Source: Bradyrhizobium sp. dw_411
GTDB taxonomy: Bacteria; Pseudomonadota; Alphaproteobacteria; Rhizobiales; Xanthobacteraceae
NCBI RefSeq assembly: GCF_018449695.1
Contig: NZ_JAAVUY010000018.1
Location: forward strand, 94,951-158,950
Direction: 5' to 3'
Length of the DNA stretch: 64,000 nucleotides
Shown piece by piece: positions 1 to 8,165 of the stretch. The notes under the pieces are model-generated. The model was given only the letters and a program-made list of their open reading frames with translations, did not search any database and was not told the DNA's origin. A program made the translations under genes and the position numbers. How positions within the stretch are numbered: position 1 is the stretch's first letter; each line of letters opens with the position of its first letter.

Positions 1-1
1 G

Positions 2-784
2 CGAATCCTGGCGCTATCCTGGGACAGCGCCACGCCGCGTCAGTTGGCCGAGTTGCTCGCGGCGCGGGGCATGGGACAATCGCGCATGACCGTGTTGGAG
101 GCGATGGGCGGCCCGCGCGAGCGAACGCATCACGCGACGGCTTCGCAATTCGATATCAGCGATATCCAGCCGCTCAATACGATTGCGATCGAGGTCATAG
201 CGGAACCGGATGCTGCCATCATTCCCTTGGGCTCGGGCCTCGACGACGATCTGTTCGAGCATGACGGCCAACTGACAAAGCGGGAAATTCGAGCGGTCAC
301 GCTGTCATCGCTGCAGCCAGTGCAGGGACAATTGCTGTGGGATATCGGGCTCGGCGCGGGCTCGGTCGCGATCGAGTGGCTGTTGCTGCATCGCTCGCTC
401 CGTGCCACCGGCATCGAGTCACGCAGCGACCGCGCCGAGCGCGCCGCGCGCAATGCGGCAGCGCTCGGCGTGCCGGAACTGGAGATCGTGCAGGGCCATG
501 CGCCGGACGTGCTGGCAGGATTGGCGCGGCCGGATGCGGTCTTCATCGGCGGCGGCATGAATGATGACAGCGTATTCGATGCGGCGTGGGCGGCGCTGAA
601 GCCAGGCGGGCGTCTTGTCGCCAATGCCATCTCGCTGGAAACCGAAGCGCGGCTGGCCGGTTATTTCCAGCAATATGGCGGCGAACTCATTCGACTGCAG
701 GTCGCCAGAGCCGATAGAGTGGGCGCGATGACGGGCTGGCGGCCGGCGATGCCGGTCACGCAATGGCGAGTGAGGAAGCCATGA
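2..784 (+). CDS. cobL: Precorrin-6Y C5,15-methyltransferase (decarboxylating), 5' end cut off
   Basis: CobL methylates precorrin-6B at C5 and C15 and decarboxylates the acetate side chain in aerobic cobalamin synthesis. The reading frame is open from base 2, so the gene runs in from outside the window; most of the N-terminal CbiE-like domain is missing. The C-terminal CbiT-like methyltransferase is complete, with the SAM-binding glycine motif LWDIGLGAGSVAIEW followed by an acidic residue after the next strand (GIES). The stop overlaps the start of cobE (ATGA). It belongs to the tightly packed run cobL-cobE-cobM-cobA-cobB-bluB. Identification is strong; the true start lies outside the window. 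Confidence 0.93.
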   Translation, partial: RILALSWDSATPRQLAELLAARGMGQSRMTVLEAMGGPRERTHHATASQFDISDIQPLNTIAIEVIAEPDAAIIPLGSGLDDDLFEHDGQLTKREIRAVTLSSLQPVQGQLLWDIGLGAGSVAIEWLLLHRSLRATGIESRSDRAERAARNAAALGVPELEIVQGHAPDVLAGLARPDAVFIGGGMNDDSVFDAAWAALKPGGRLVANAISLETEARLAGYFQQYGGELIRLQVARADRVGAMTGWRPAMPVTQWRVRKP

Positions 785-1164
785 TCGTTGCGGGCATCGG
801 ATGCGGACGCGAAACGTCCTCCGAGGAGATTGTGAACCTGATTGCGGTCGCGCTTTCGAATTTCGGCATCGCGCAGGAAAACCTCACCGCGATTGCGACC
901 GAAAGCTCGAAGGCCGATGAGCGCGGCATCGCCGGCGCGGCCAAGTCGCTGTCGATTCCCGTCTTGAGTTGCTCGGTCGCGGATCTCGGACGGGTCGCCG
1001 ATCAGGTGTTGACGCGCTCGTTGCGCGTTCAGGCCATCAAGGGCGTGCCGTCGATCGCGGAAGCCTCCGCGCTGGTCGCGGCCGGACCCAACGCGCGGCT
1101 GCTCGGCGCGCGCGTCGCGGCCAACCGAGTGACCTGTGCCATTGCCGTGGGTGAGGGATCGTGA
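781..1164 (+). CDS. cobE: Cobalamin biosynthesis protein CobE (CbiG C-terminal-like)
   Basis: A 127-residue protein matching the CobE/CbiG-C family. It begins with the family's typical VAGIGCGRETSSEEI segment and contains ATESSKADE and KGVPSIAEASAL-like blocks. The exact biochemical role of CobE in the aerobic pathway is not settled; the homologous half of CbiG opens the delta-lactone in the anaerobic pathway. I chose ATG 781 because it overlaps the cobL stop in the ATGA manner seen throughout this operon; an in-frame start 18 bases upstream would add six unrelated residues. The 3' end overlaps cobM by 4 bases (GTGA), indicating translational coupling. Confidence 0.88.
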   Translation: MIVAGIGCGRETSSEEIVNLIAVALSNFGIAQENLTAIATESSKADERGIAGAAKSLSIPVLSCSVADLGRVADQVLTRSLRVQAIKGVPSIAEASALVAAGPNARLLGARVAANRVTCAIAVGEGS

Positions 1165-1922
1165 CCGTTCATTTCATCGGCGCCGGGCCCGGCGCGCCCG
1201 ATCTCATCACGGTGCGTGGACGCGATCTGATCGCCAAGTGCCCGGTCTGCCTCTATGCGGGCTCGCTGGTGCCGAAGGCGTTGCTCGATTATTGCCCGCC
1301 CGGCGCGCGCATCATCGATACCGCGCCGATGTCGCTTGATGAGATTGTCGCCGAATTCCAGCGCGCGACCGGCGAGGGCCAGGATGTCGCGCGGCTTCAT
1401 TCCGGCGACCTGTCGATCTGGAGCGCGCTGGGCGAACAGCTACGGCGGTTAGAAGCGCTCGATATTCCCTTCACGGTAACCCCAGGTGTTCCGGCCTTCG
1501 CAGCCGCTTCGGCCGCGCTGGCCAGAGAATTGACGCTGCCCGAAGTCGCGCAATCGGTGGTGCTGACGCGCACCTCGGGCCGCGCGTCGTCGATGCCGGA
1601 AACCGAAAACCTTGCCGCCTTCGCCGCGACCCGCGCGACCCTGGCGATTCATCTGTCCATCCACGCGCTCGACAAAACCGTCGCGGAACTCATTCCCGCC
1701 TATGGCCAGGCTTGCCCGGTCGCGGTGGTGTTCCGTGCGAGCTGGCCGGACGAGAAAATCATCCGCGCCACGCTCGGCACCATCGTCGCCGAAGTCGCGA
1801 AGACCAATATCGATCGCACCGCGCTCATTCTGGTCGGCGAGGTGCTGGCCGCGCGGGATTTTCGTGAAAGCGCGCTCTATGACGCGGCCTATCAGCGCCG
1901 GTTCCGCGGAAGAGACTCGTGA
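1161..1922 (+). CDS. cobM: Precorrin-4 C11-methyltransferase
   Basis: CobM transfers a methyl group from SAM to C11 of precorrin-4. The 253-residue product has the tetrapyrrole-methylase fold: N-terminal VHFIGAGPGAPDLITVRG glycine loop, the CPVCLYAGSLVP segment specific to CobM/CbiF, the HSGDLSIWSALGEQ block and TVTPGVPAFAAASAAL. Length is normal for the family. GTG at 1161 overlaps the cobE stop. The cobA start sits on the stop codon, so the two methylase genes are probably translated together. Confidence 0.95.
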   Translation: MTVHFIGAGPGAPDLITVRGRDLIAKCPVCLYAGSLVPKALLDYCPPGARIIDTAPMSLDEIVAEFQRATGEGQDVARLHSGDLSIWSALGEQLRRLEALDIPFTVTPGVPAFAAASAALARELTLPEVAQSVVLTRTSGRASSMPETENLAAFAATRATLAIHLSIHALDKTVAELIPAYGQACPVAVVFRASWPDEKIIRATLGTIVAEVAKTNIDRTALILVGEVLAARDFRESALYDAAYQRRFRGRDS

Positions 1923-2707
1923 TGGAGTTGAGGCTTCCCGATTTTCCTGATTTCCCACCGGGCGAGGTCTGGCTGGCCGGCGCCGGTCCCGGAGATCCCG
2001 GGCTGCTGACGCTGTATGCGCTTCACGCGCTGCAAACCGCCGACGATATCGTCCACGATGCGCTGGTCGATCCGCGCATCCTCGAACTCGCGGGGCCGCA
2101 GGCAAAATTGTTCTTTGCAGGCAAGCGCGGCGGCAAGCCATCGGCGCAACAGGCGGACATCAACGACCTCCTGATCGAGCGCGCCCGGATGCAGCGGCGC
2201 GTGTTGCGCCTCAAGGGCGGCGATCCCTTTGTGTTCGGACGCGGCGGCGAGGAAGTGCTGGCGCTGGTGCGCGCCGGGTTGCGGTTCCGCATCATCCCGG
2301 GCATCACGTCGGGATTGGCGGCCGCCGCGCTGGCTGGTATTCCCGCAACCACGCGCGATACCAATCATGCCATCATCCTGATGGCGGGTAGCCGCGCGGC
2401 CGATGGCAGCTCGGTCGCCGAATGGGAAAAGCTGGCGCGCGTCGGGCAGCCGATCATCGTCTACATGCCGATGGCGAATTTGGTTGATATCATGAGCGCT
2501 TTCGAGCGCGGCGGCATGGCGCATGATACGCCCGCGGTGGTGATCAGCGCATCCACCACGCCGGAGGAGCGCGTGATCGAAACCACGCTCGGGACGGCCG
2601 TCGCCGATGCCGCGCGCGAGGGCATCGGTTCGCCCGCCATCGTGATCGTCGGCGCGATTGCGTCGATGCGGCAGCAATTGCTGGCCAATATGGTGGGCTG
2701 GCCATGA
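1922..2707 (+). CDS. cobA: Uroporphyrinogen-III C-methyltransferase (SUMT)
   Basis: SUMT makes precorrin-2 from uroporphyrinogen III by two SAM-dependent methylations (C2 and C7), diverting tetrapyrrole flow into B12 and siroheme. The protein has the family landmarks VWLAGAGPGDPGLLTL, DALVDPRIL, RLKGGDPFVFGRGGEE and IIPGITSGLAAAALAGIP. At 261 residues it is a stand-alone SUMT without a CysG dehydrogenase domain. ATG 1922 is preceded directly by an in-frame GTG at 1919; either could be used. The stop overlaps cobB by ATGA. Confidence 0.95.
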   Translation: MELRLPDFPDFPPGEVWLAGAGPGDPGLLTLYALHALQTADDIVHDALVDPRILELAGPQAKLFFAGKRGGKPSAQQADINDLLIERARMQRRVLRLKGGDPFVFGRGGEEVLALVRAGLRFRIIPGITSGLAAAALAGIPATTRDTNHAIILMAGSRAADGSSVAEWEKLARVGQPIIVYMPMANLVDIMSAFERGGMAHDTPAVVISASTTPEERVIETTLGTAVADAAREGIGSPAIVIVGAIASMRQQLLANMVGWP

Positions 2708-4053
2708 TCCATCCCGCCGCTGCACCGGGCCTGATCATTGCCGCGCCGCGTTCCGGCGCCGGCAAGACCACCGTCACGCTTGGGTTGTTGCGCGCGCTGC
2801 GTCGCAGGGATCACCGCGTGCAGCCGTTCAAATGCGGGCCTGACTATATCGATCCCGCGTTCCATGAGGTCGCGGCGGGACGCGCCAGCTACAATCTCGA
2901 TAGCTGGGCGATGGGCGCAGGCCTGATCGCGACACTGGCCGCGACAACATCGATGGATGCAGATATCGCCATTGCCGAAGGCGTGATGGGATTGTTCGAC
3001 GGCGCCGCGGCGCGCGGGCAATCCGGCTCAGGCACCACGGCCGATCTGGCCGCACTGTTGGGATGGCCGGTCGTGCTGGTGCTCGATGTCACCGGCCAGA
3101 CCGAGACCGCGGCGGCCGTCGCGCTCGGCTGTGCCGGATATCGCGACGACGTCGCTATCGCCGGCGTGATCCTCAACCGCGTCGCCAGCGCGCGGCATCT
3201 GGCCCTGATCGCACCGGCGTTCGAGCGGATCAAGCTGCCGCTGTTCGGTGCGATCCTGCGCGATGAAGGGATTGCACTGCCCGAACGGCATCTCGGCCTG
3301 GTGCAGGCGCGCGAGATCGAAAATATCGACCAGCATCTGGATCGGCTTGCAGATGCGATCGATGCCGTCATCGATGTCGATGCGATCCGGCGAGCGGCGC
3401 GGCCCGCGAAGGTGTTGCCCGCAGCCAGTGACGCGCGTTCCAACGCATCAAAGCTGCCGCCACCGGGACAGCGCATCGCATTGGCGCAGGACCGCGCATT
3501 TTCATTTATGTACCCGCATCTGCTGCGGCAATGGTGCAGCGCCGGCGCGGAGATCATTCCGTTCTCGCCATTGGCCGATGAAGCGCCAGATGCGACTGCT
3601 GACGCCGTCTGGTTGCCCGGGGGTTATCCCGAGCTTCACGCCGGCACGCTGGCGGCGGCGTATCATTTCCACAAAGGGCTTCGCGCACTGGCCGTGCGTT
3701 CCGTTCCGATCCACGGCGAGTGCGGCGGCTACATGGTGCTGGGTCGCGGCCTCGAAGATGCCGACGGCGTACGACACGAGATGGCGGGGCTGCTCGGACT
3801 CGAAACGTCTTTTGCGAAGCGCAAGCTGCATCTGGGCTATCGCCGCGCGCGGCTGCAGCGCGATTGTTCGCTTGGCGCGGCGGGCAACGAAGTGTTCGGC
3901 CATGAATACCATTATGCGAGTATCGTTTCGGTCGATGGCGAAGCGCTGGTCGATTGCCGGGACGCTTCCGGCGCCAACGTGCCCGAACAGGGCATGCGGC
4001 GGGGCTCAACCACGGGGACGTTTTTCCATGTCATCGACGGGGCAGCCGCATGA
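2704..4053 (+). CDS. cobB: Hydrogenobyrinic acid a,c-diamide synthase (glutamine-hydrolysing)
   Basis: CobB amidates the a and c side chains using ATP and glutamine. The 449-residue protein starts with a P-loop (APRSGAGKTTVTLG, about residues 14-27) and the KCGPDYIDPAFH block typical of CobB/CbiA. The C-terminal class-I glutamine amidotransferase half carries the nucleophile in HGECGGYMVLG and a late histidine in the GHEYHY segment. In the aerobic pathway the substrate is hydrogenobyrinic acid before cobalt insertion, which fits the presence of CobN here. It overlaps both neighbours by 4 bases. Confidence 0.95.
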   Translation: MIHPAAAPGLIIAAPRSGAGKTTVTLGLLRALRRRDHRVQPFKCGPDYIDPAFHEVAAGRASYNLDSWAMGAGLIATLAATTSMDADIAIAEGVMGLFDGAAARGQSGSGTTADLAALLGWPVVLVLDVTGQTETAAAVALGCAGYRDDVAIAGVILNRVASARHLALIAPAFERIKLPLFGAILRDEGIALPERHLGLVQAREIENIDQHLDRLADAIDAVIDVDAIRRAARPAKVLPAASDARSNASKLPPPGQRIALAQDRAFSFMYPHLLRQWCSAGAEIIPFSPLADEAPDATADAVWLPGGYPELHAGTLAAAYHFHKGLRALAVRSVPIHGECGGYMVLGRGLEDADGVRHEMAGLLGLETSFAKRKLHLGYRRARLQRDCSLGAAGNEVFGHEYHYASIVSVDGEALVDCRDASGANVPEQGMRRGSTTGTFFHVIDGAAA

Positions 4054-4694
4054 CGGAAACGCCGCGGCAATTCGACGATAAATTTCGCGAGGCATTCCGC
4101 GATCTCATCCTCTGGCGCCGCGATGTGCGTCGTTTTCGCCGCGATCCCATCGATGCCGGCTTGATGCATTCGCTGCTCGAACTCGCGAGCCACGCGCCTT
4201 CGGTCGGGCACTGCCAGCCCTGGCGGTTCGTGCTGGTCGAATCAGCCGATCGCCGCGACGCGATCAGAAGCAGCTTTGTGCGGTCCAATGCCGACGCACT
4301 CGAAAGCTATCATGGCGAACAGCGCGCGCATTATGCGCGGCTGAAACTGGAGGGCCTCGAGAACGCGCCGGTCCATGTCGCTGTGTTCGCCGACGAAGCG
4401 GCGGAGGAGGGCAGCGGCCTCGGCCGCCGCACCATGCCCGAAACCCTGCGCTATTCGGTCGTCGCCGCGATTCAGACATTATGGCTGGCCGCGCGCGCGG
4501 AGGGATTGGGGCTCGGCTGGGTTTCGATTCTCGAGCCCGACGCCGTGCATCGCGCGCTCGACGTGCCCTCAACCTGGACGCTGGTCGCCTATCTCTGCCT
4601 CGGTTGGCCGGTGGAAGAACATCTCGATCCCGAACTCGATCGTCACCGCTGGCAGCAACGGCTCGATGTCGAGCGGATGATTTTCAAGCGCTGA
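4050..4694 (+). CDS. bluB: 5,6-dimethylbenzimidazole synthase
   Basis: BluB uses O2 to cannibalise reduced FMN into 5,6-dimethylbenzimidazole, the lower ligand of B12. The 214-residue protein is nitroreductase-like and shows the BluB features WRRDVRRFRRDP near the N-terminus, SHAPSVGHCQPWRFV, and EGLGLGWVSILEP in the C-terminal half. ATG 4050 overlaps the cobB stop; the frame stays open further upstream, but the extra residues would only be cobB in another frame. It is the last gene of the operon and feeds CobT, encoded nearby at 6233-7306. An O2-dependent BluB supports an aerobic route. Confidence 0.94.
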   Translation: MTETPRQFDDKFREAFRDLILWRRDVRRFRRDPIDAGLMHSLLELASHAPSVGHCQPWRFVLVESADRRDAIRSSFVRSNADALESYHGEQRAHYARLKLEGLENAPVHVAVFADEAAEEGSGLGRRTMPETLRYSVVAAIQTLWLAARAEGLGLGWVSILEPDAVHRALDVPSTWTLVAYLCLGWPVEEHLDPELDRHRWQQRLDVERMIFKR

Positions 4695-4719
4695 TGCGTG
4701 ACACCGCTATCTCATCCTC

Positions 4720-4950
4720 GTCGTCCCGGCCTCGAGCCGGGACCCATACGCCGCGGCCTATCGTTGGAGGATGCTGTTGGACGACTTTCGCGCAACACAA
4801 GGTCCTGTGGTTATGGGTCCCGGCTCCTTGTGCGCAATTGCGCACAGGGCCGGGACGACGGCGTCCTGTAGGTGGGTTGAGCCCGTTGCGAAACCCATCA
4901 CTTTCACAAGCTGGAATTGATGGGTATCGCTTCGCTCCACCCATCCTACT
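4720..4950. repeat. Two adjacent palindromic intergenic repeats
   Basis: The gap between bluB and the phosphatase-like gene holds two back-to-back palindromes. The first (4720-4859) starts with GTCGTCCCGGCC and ends with its complement GGGCCGGGACGAC, with an internal hairpin GTGCGCAATTGCGCAC. The second (about 4867-4950) runs from GTAGGTGGGTTGAG to CTCCACCCATCCTAC. The first belongs to the same class as 48263-48381. They look like the small dispersed palindromes common between genes in Bradyrhizobium-type genomes and have no coding content. Confidence 0.75.
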
Positions 4951-4961
4951 AAAGTGCATCC

Positions 4962-5477
4962 ATGATTCACGTCACTTCGCTCAACGCCCTCGAAACCGTC
5001 ACCGCGCGTCTGCAAAATTACGACCTGCTGACGCTGCTGTCGCCGGGCCATCCGGAAACCGACTGGAGCGCGTTCGCTCGCGAACGGCATGTGCGGCTAG
5101 CGTTTCACGATGTCGTGGAGCCGATGCCGGGCCTGACGCTGCCGGACCACGACACGATGCAGGCGGTACTCGATTTTGGCCGTCAACACGAACCTCAACG
5201 GCCGCTGCTGATCCATTGCTGGGCCGGGATCAGCCGCTCCAGTGCGGCGGCGTTTGTCATCGCCTGCGATCGCAATCCCGGTTTTGAGCGAGACGTCGCC
5301 GATGAATTGCGCCGGCGCGCGCCGTTCGCGACGCCGAACCGGCTGATGGTCCGGCTCGCGGATGATCTGCTGGCGCGCGACGGTCGCATGATCGAGGCGA
5401 TTGAAAAAATCGGCCGCGGTGCCGAAGCGCGCGAAGGCACGCCGTATGAGATTCCGCTGCAATGGCCTATCGGATGA
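4962..5477 (+). CDS. Tyrosine/dual-specificity phosphatase-like protein in the cob region
   Basis: A 171-residue protein with the cysteine-phosphatase signature HCWAGISRS (Cys86, Arg92, a HC-x5-R loop). An acidic residue in LAFHDVVEP (Asp50) could act as general acid. There is no signal peptide, so it should be cytoplasmic. Its 3' end overlaps that of cobS by 11 bases in convergent orientation, and bluB lies upstream on the same strand, so it sits inside the nucleotide-loop assembly genes. The family usually acts on phosphotyrosine, phospholipids or small phosphates; the substrate cannot be read from the sequence. A role in removing the 5' phosphate from alpha-ribazole phosphate or adenosylcobalamin phosphate is a hypothesis (see findings). 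Confidence 0.8.
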   Translation: MIHVTSLNALETVTARLQNYDLLTLLSPGHPETDWSAFARERHVRLAFHDVVEPMPGLTLPDHDTMQAVLDFGRQHEPQRPLLIHCWAGISRSSAAAFVIACDRNPGFERDVADELRRRAPFATPNRLMVRLADDLLARDGRMIEAIEKIGRGAEAREGTPYEIPLQWPIG

Positions 5478-6231
5478 TGGCGGCGACGCCGAGCAAAAAG
5501 CCAATCTCGAACATCTGTTCGATCGCGCCGAGGACATCGCCGGTATAGCCGTCAATCAGCCTGCGCGCCCACAGCGCAAGGGCGGCGGCGAGGAGGGCGC
5601 CGAGCAGGAGTCCCGAAATCGCCGACGTAATCGATATCGAAGCCAGCGGCACCAGCGCGCAGCCGACGACGAGCAATGCGAACCAGATGTCATTCGTGCT
5701 GACGGGCGCGTCGGCATAGCTCACCTTCATCGCGGCGGTATCGCCGGCGTATGGCAGCGCATTCATGACGAGGGCTGGCGTGATGCGTGCGGCAGCGTGG
5801 GCGGCGATCAGCGCTGCGGCGCCGGTCCATAACGGCATCCCCGCCAAGGACGTCACGCGCAATGCAACGCCAAATAGCAGCGCGAGCGCGCCGTAAGCGC
5901 CGATCCGGCTGTCCTTCATGATCGCGAGCCGCTTTTCCACGCTCCAGCCTCCGCCGAAGCTGTCGGCAGTGTCAGCGAGGCCGTCTTCGTGCAGCGCGCC
6001 GGTCACGATGATACTTGCGGCCACCGCGAGCAGCGCCGCAATCACCGGACTCCAGATCGAGCCCGCCAACAGTAAAACCACGGCCGATACCAGGCCGACG
6101 CAAATCCCGACTGCCGGAAAATATTTCGCGCAACGCGACAGCCAGTCCGGCGTGGTGGCGGTCTCGGACGATGGCACGGGGAAGATGGTCATGAACCGCA
6201 GCGCGTTGAAGAAGTCGCGGTTCGCGCTCAT
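5467..6231 (-). CDS. cobS: Adenosylcobinamide-GDP ribazoletransferase (cobalamin synthase)
   Basis: An integral membrane enzyme joining adenosylcobinamide-GDP to alpha-ribazole (or its phosphate). The 254-residue protein starts SANRDFFNALRFMTIFPVP, the usual CobS N-terminus, and contains ALHEDGLADTADSFGGG (acidic metal-binding block) and KDSRIGAYG. It has about six hydrophobic segments. ATG 6231 begins one base after the cobT stop; a start 14 codons upstream would overlap cobT needlessly. Note the naming: this is cobalamin synthase, not the cobaltochelatase subunit also called CobS. It forms a two-gene operon with cobT. Confidence 0.94.
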   Translation of the reverse strand: MSANRDFFNALRFMTIFPVPSSETATTPDWLSRCAKYFPAVGICVGLVSAVVLLLAGSIWSPVIAALLAVAASIIVTGALHEDGLADTADSFGGGWSVEKRLAIMKDSRIGAYGALALLFGVALRVTSLAGMPLWTGAAALIAAHAAARITPALVMNALPYAGDTAAMKVSYADAPVSTNDIWFALLVVGCALVPLASISITSAISGLLLGALLAAALALWARRLIDGYTGDVLGAIEQMFEIGFLLGVAAIIR

Positions 6232-6232
6232 C

Positions 6233-7306
6233 TCAGAGTTTTCCGGCCAGCACGTCGCTGAGATCGGCGACATCGGTCAGCAGCCTTGCCGCCGCGCGCA
6301 CCAGCGGCACCGCGAGCAGGGCGCCGGTGCCTTCGCCAAGCCGCAAGCCGAGATCGAGCAGCGGGTTTGCGTGGAGCGCGGCGAGCAGGATGTCGTGGCC
6401 CTTTTCCGCGGAGCGATGCGCGAACACGCAATAATCGCGCGCGGCGGGGACCAGCCGGATCGCGACCAGCGTCGCGGCGCTGGAAATGAATCCATCGACC
6501 AATACCGGGCGGCGCTGCGATGCCGCGCCCAGCACCGCGCCGGCCATCATGGCGATTTCCAGCCCGCCGAATTCAACCAGCACCTCGAACGGCGCGGTGG
6601 CATTGCTGCGCGCGGCGGCCTTTTCGATCGCCGCGCGCTTGCGGGCCATTCCCGGTTCGTCCTGGCCGGCACCGACGCCGATGCAATCCGACAGCGTCGC
6701 GGGCGCAAGGCGATGGGCCAGCAGCGCCGAAGAAGCCGTATTGCCGATGCCCATTTCGCCAAGCGCGATAATATCAGCGCCGGCCTTGATCTGATCGATT
6801 GCGATCTGGCAGCCGCGTGCCAGCGCGTCCGCGGCCTGTCGCGGCGTCATCGCCGGCTCGCGCGCCGCGTTCGCGGTGCCCATGCGGATTTTGGCTACGA
6901 TCAAATCCGGATGCGCGGGGAGATCGGCCGCGACGCCGGCATCGATCACGCGGATGGTCACATTGCTGGCGGCGGCGAACGCATTGGCGGTGGCGCGGCC
7001 GGCCAGATAGGTCATCACCATCGCGACCGTCACGGCGGAAGGATATTGCGAGACGCCTTCCTCGGTGAGGCCGTGGTCGGCGGCGAACACCAATAATACC
7101 GCTCTGTCGCCCCGCGGCGGCTCGGGGTGCCGGATCATGCCGAGCTGCACGGCCAGGTCCTCGATCCGCCCCAGCGATCCCGGCGGCTTGGCCTTGCCGT
7201 CGATGCGCCCGCGCATGGCGGTCACAAGCTGCTGATCGAGCGGCGCAATGGCTGGCGGCTGCCAAAATTGCTTCAAATCGCAGAATTCCTGCAAGTCAGA
7301 CGACAT
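6233..7306 (-). CDS. cobT: Nicotinate-nucleotide--dimethylbenzimidazole phosphoribosyltransferase
   Basis: CobT makes alpha-ribazole 5'-phosphate from dimethylbenzimidazole and nicotinate mononucleotide. The 357-residue sequence has KPPGSLGRIEDLA, the AADHGLTEEGVSQYP block, GEMGIGNT (Glu183) and RLGEGTGALLA (Glu325, the expected catalytic glutamate). Length is normal. It is the first gene of the cobT-cobS operon, transcribed away from the riboswitch operon. Its base is supplied by BluB (4050-4694). I see no riboswitch on this strand; the roughly 100 bases between its start and the riboswitch must hold its promoter. Confidence 0.95.
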   Translation of the reverse strand: MSSDLQEFCDLKQFWQPPAIAPLDQQLVTAMRGRIDGKAKPPGSLGRIEDLAVQLGMIRHPEPPRGDRAVLLVFAADHGLTEEGVSQYPSAVTVAMVMTYLAGRATANAFAAASNVTIRVIDAGVAADLPAHPDLIVAKIRMGTANAAREPAMTPRQAADALARGCQIAIDQIKAGADIIALGEMGIGNTASSALLAHRLAPATLSDCIGVGAGQDEPGMARKRAAIEKAAARSNATAPFEVLVEFGGLEIAMMAGAVLGAASQRRPVLVDGFISSAATLVAIRLVPAARDYCVFAHRSAEKGHDILLAALHANPLLDLGLRLGEGTGALLAVPLVRAAARLLTDVADLSDVLAGKL

Positions 7307-7409
7307 CGGGTTCCCTTTCGCGTGATCTTACCTGACGCAACGCCCACCATCAGGTCAACTGCGGCTATGCCCGGTTGACCCCGGCGGGGGTGCCAGCTAG
7401 CGTCATCCA

Positions 7410-7590
7410 CGATGGTCCTTCCACGTGGAAGGTGAAAAGGGAAGCCGGTGCGAATGCTCTCATTGGAGCTTTCAAGGCCGGGGCTGCCCCCGCAACTGTA
7501 AGCGACGAGCCCTCGCCGGTGCCACTGGGAATTCCCGGGAAGGCGGCTGATGGCAACGACCCGCGAGCCAGGAGACCTGCCATCACGAAC
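7410..7590 (+). ncRNA. Cobalamin (AdoCbl-type) riboswitch
   Basis: The 5' leader of the cobU-cobW-cobN operon carries the known B12-aptamer landmarks in the right order: GTGAAAAGGGAA with GCCGGTGCGAAT, then GGCTGCCCCCGCAACTGTAA (core), a CCACTGGG...CCCGGGAAGG arm, and the B12 box AGCCAGGAGACCTGCC at 7566-7581. It lies about 120-300 bases upstream of the ATG at 7710. Established function: binding of adenosylcobalamin represses the downstream genes. Roughly 120 bases follow before the first gene and would hold the expression platform; I see no clear U-tract terminator there, so control of translation initiation is more likely. Confidence 0.93.
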
Positions 7591-7709
7591 TGTGCTTTGG
7601 AGGCGTCGTCGGGGCGGGGTGCACCGGACGGGAGCGAGCTTGACGGCGATGAGCCTTCGAGCGCGACCCAACAAAGCTCGTGGCCTTTAGGCCTTGATGT
7701 GAGCCTGTG

Positions 7710-8165
7710 ATGGATCGCGAAAGCGCTGAGGAAGATTCCTTGGATTCGACGCTGGTTGAGCTGCGGCAGTCCAACCTGCCGGGCGGTCCTGTCGTCGTCA
7801 GCGTCTGCATCACCTGCAAGACCGCCGATGGCGGCGCGGTGGTGGGTTCGGAGATGTTCGCCGCGGTGCGCGCCGCACTTGGCGCGGATGATCCCGGCGT
7901 CATGGTGCGGCCGGTGCAGTGCCTCAGCGTCTGCAAGCGCCCGGCAACCGTCGCGGTGACGAGCCCGGATGGCTACACGTTTTTGTTCGGCGACCTGCAG
8001 ACCGAAAGCGGCACCGCCGCGCTGAAGTCATTTGTAAAGTCCTATCAGAAATCGGATTACGGCCTGGTGCCGTGGCGCGAGCGCGCGGATGTTCTGCGCA
8101 AGGGCATGGTCGCCCGGGTGCCGCCGATGCGCTGGTCGCCGGATGACGGGCGTGCGCCGAAATGA
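7710..8165 (+). CDS. DUF1636 ferredoxin-like metal-binding protein
   Basis: A 151-residue cytoplasmic protein, the first gene after the cobalamin riboswitch. It resembles the thioredoxin-fold 2Fe-2S ferredoxin group: two cysteines in VCITCKTADGG (Cys33, Cys36) and two in VQCLSVCKRP (Cys71, Cys75), then SPDGYTFLFGDL. DUF1636 genes are often seen in B12 regions, but no function is established. An electron-carrier role, for example toward cobalt reduction before adenosylation, is my inference. An in-frame GTG directly precedes the chosen ATG. The stop overlaps the cobU start (ATGA). Confidence 0.85.
   Translation: MDRESAEEDSLDSTLVELRQSNLPGGPVVVSVCITCKTADGGAVVGSEMFAAVRAALGADDPGVMVRPVQCLSVCKRPATVAVTSPDGYTFLFGDLQTESGTAALKSFVKSYQKSDYGLVPWRERADVLRKGMVARVPPMRWSPDDGRAPK

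Noticed and set aside
5918..7096. Long plus-strand open frame opposite cobS/cobT
   Set aside because: It lies across two well-supported genes on the other strand and has low-complexity Arg/Ala/Gly-rich composition.
7375..7710. Plus-strand open frame over the riboswitch
   Set aside because: The bases follow the conserved B12 aptamer pattern, so the region is structured RNA and not coding.
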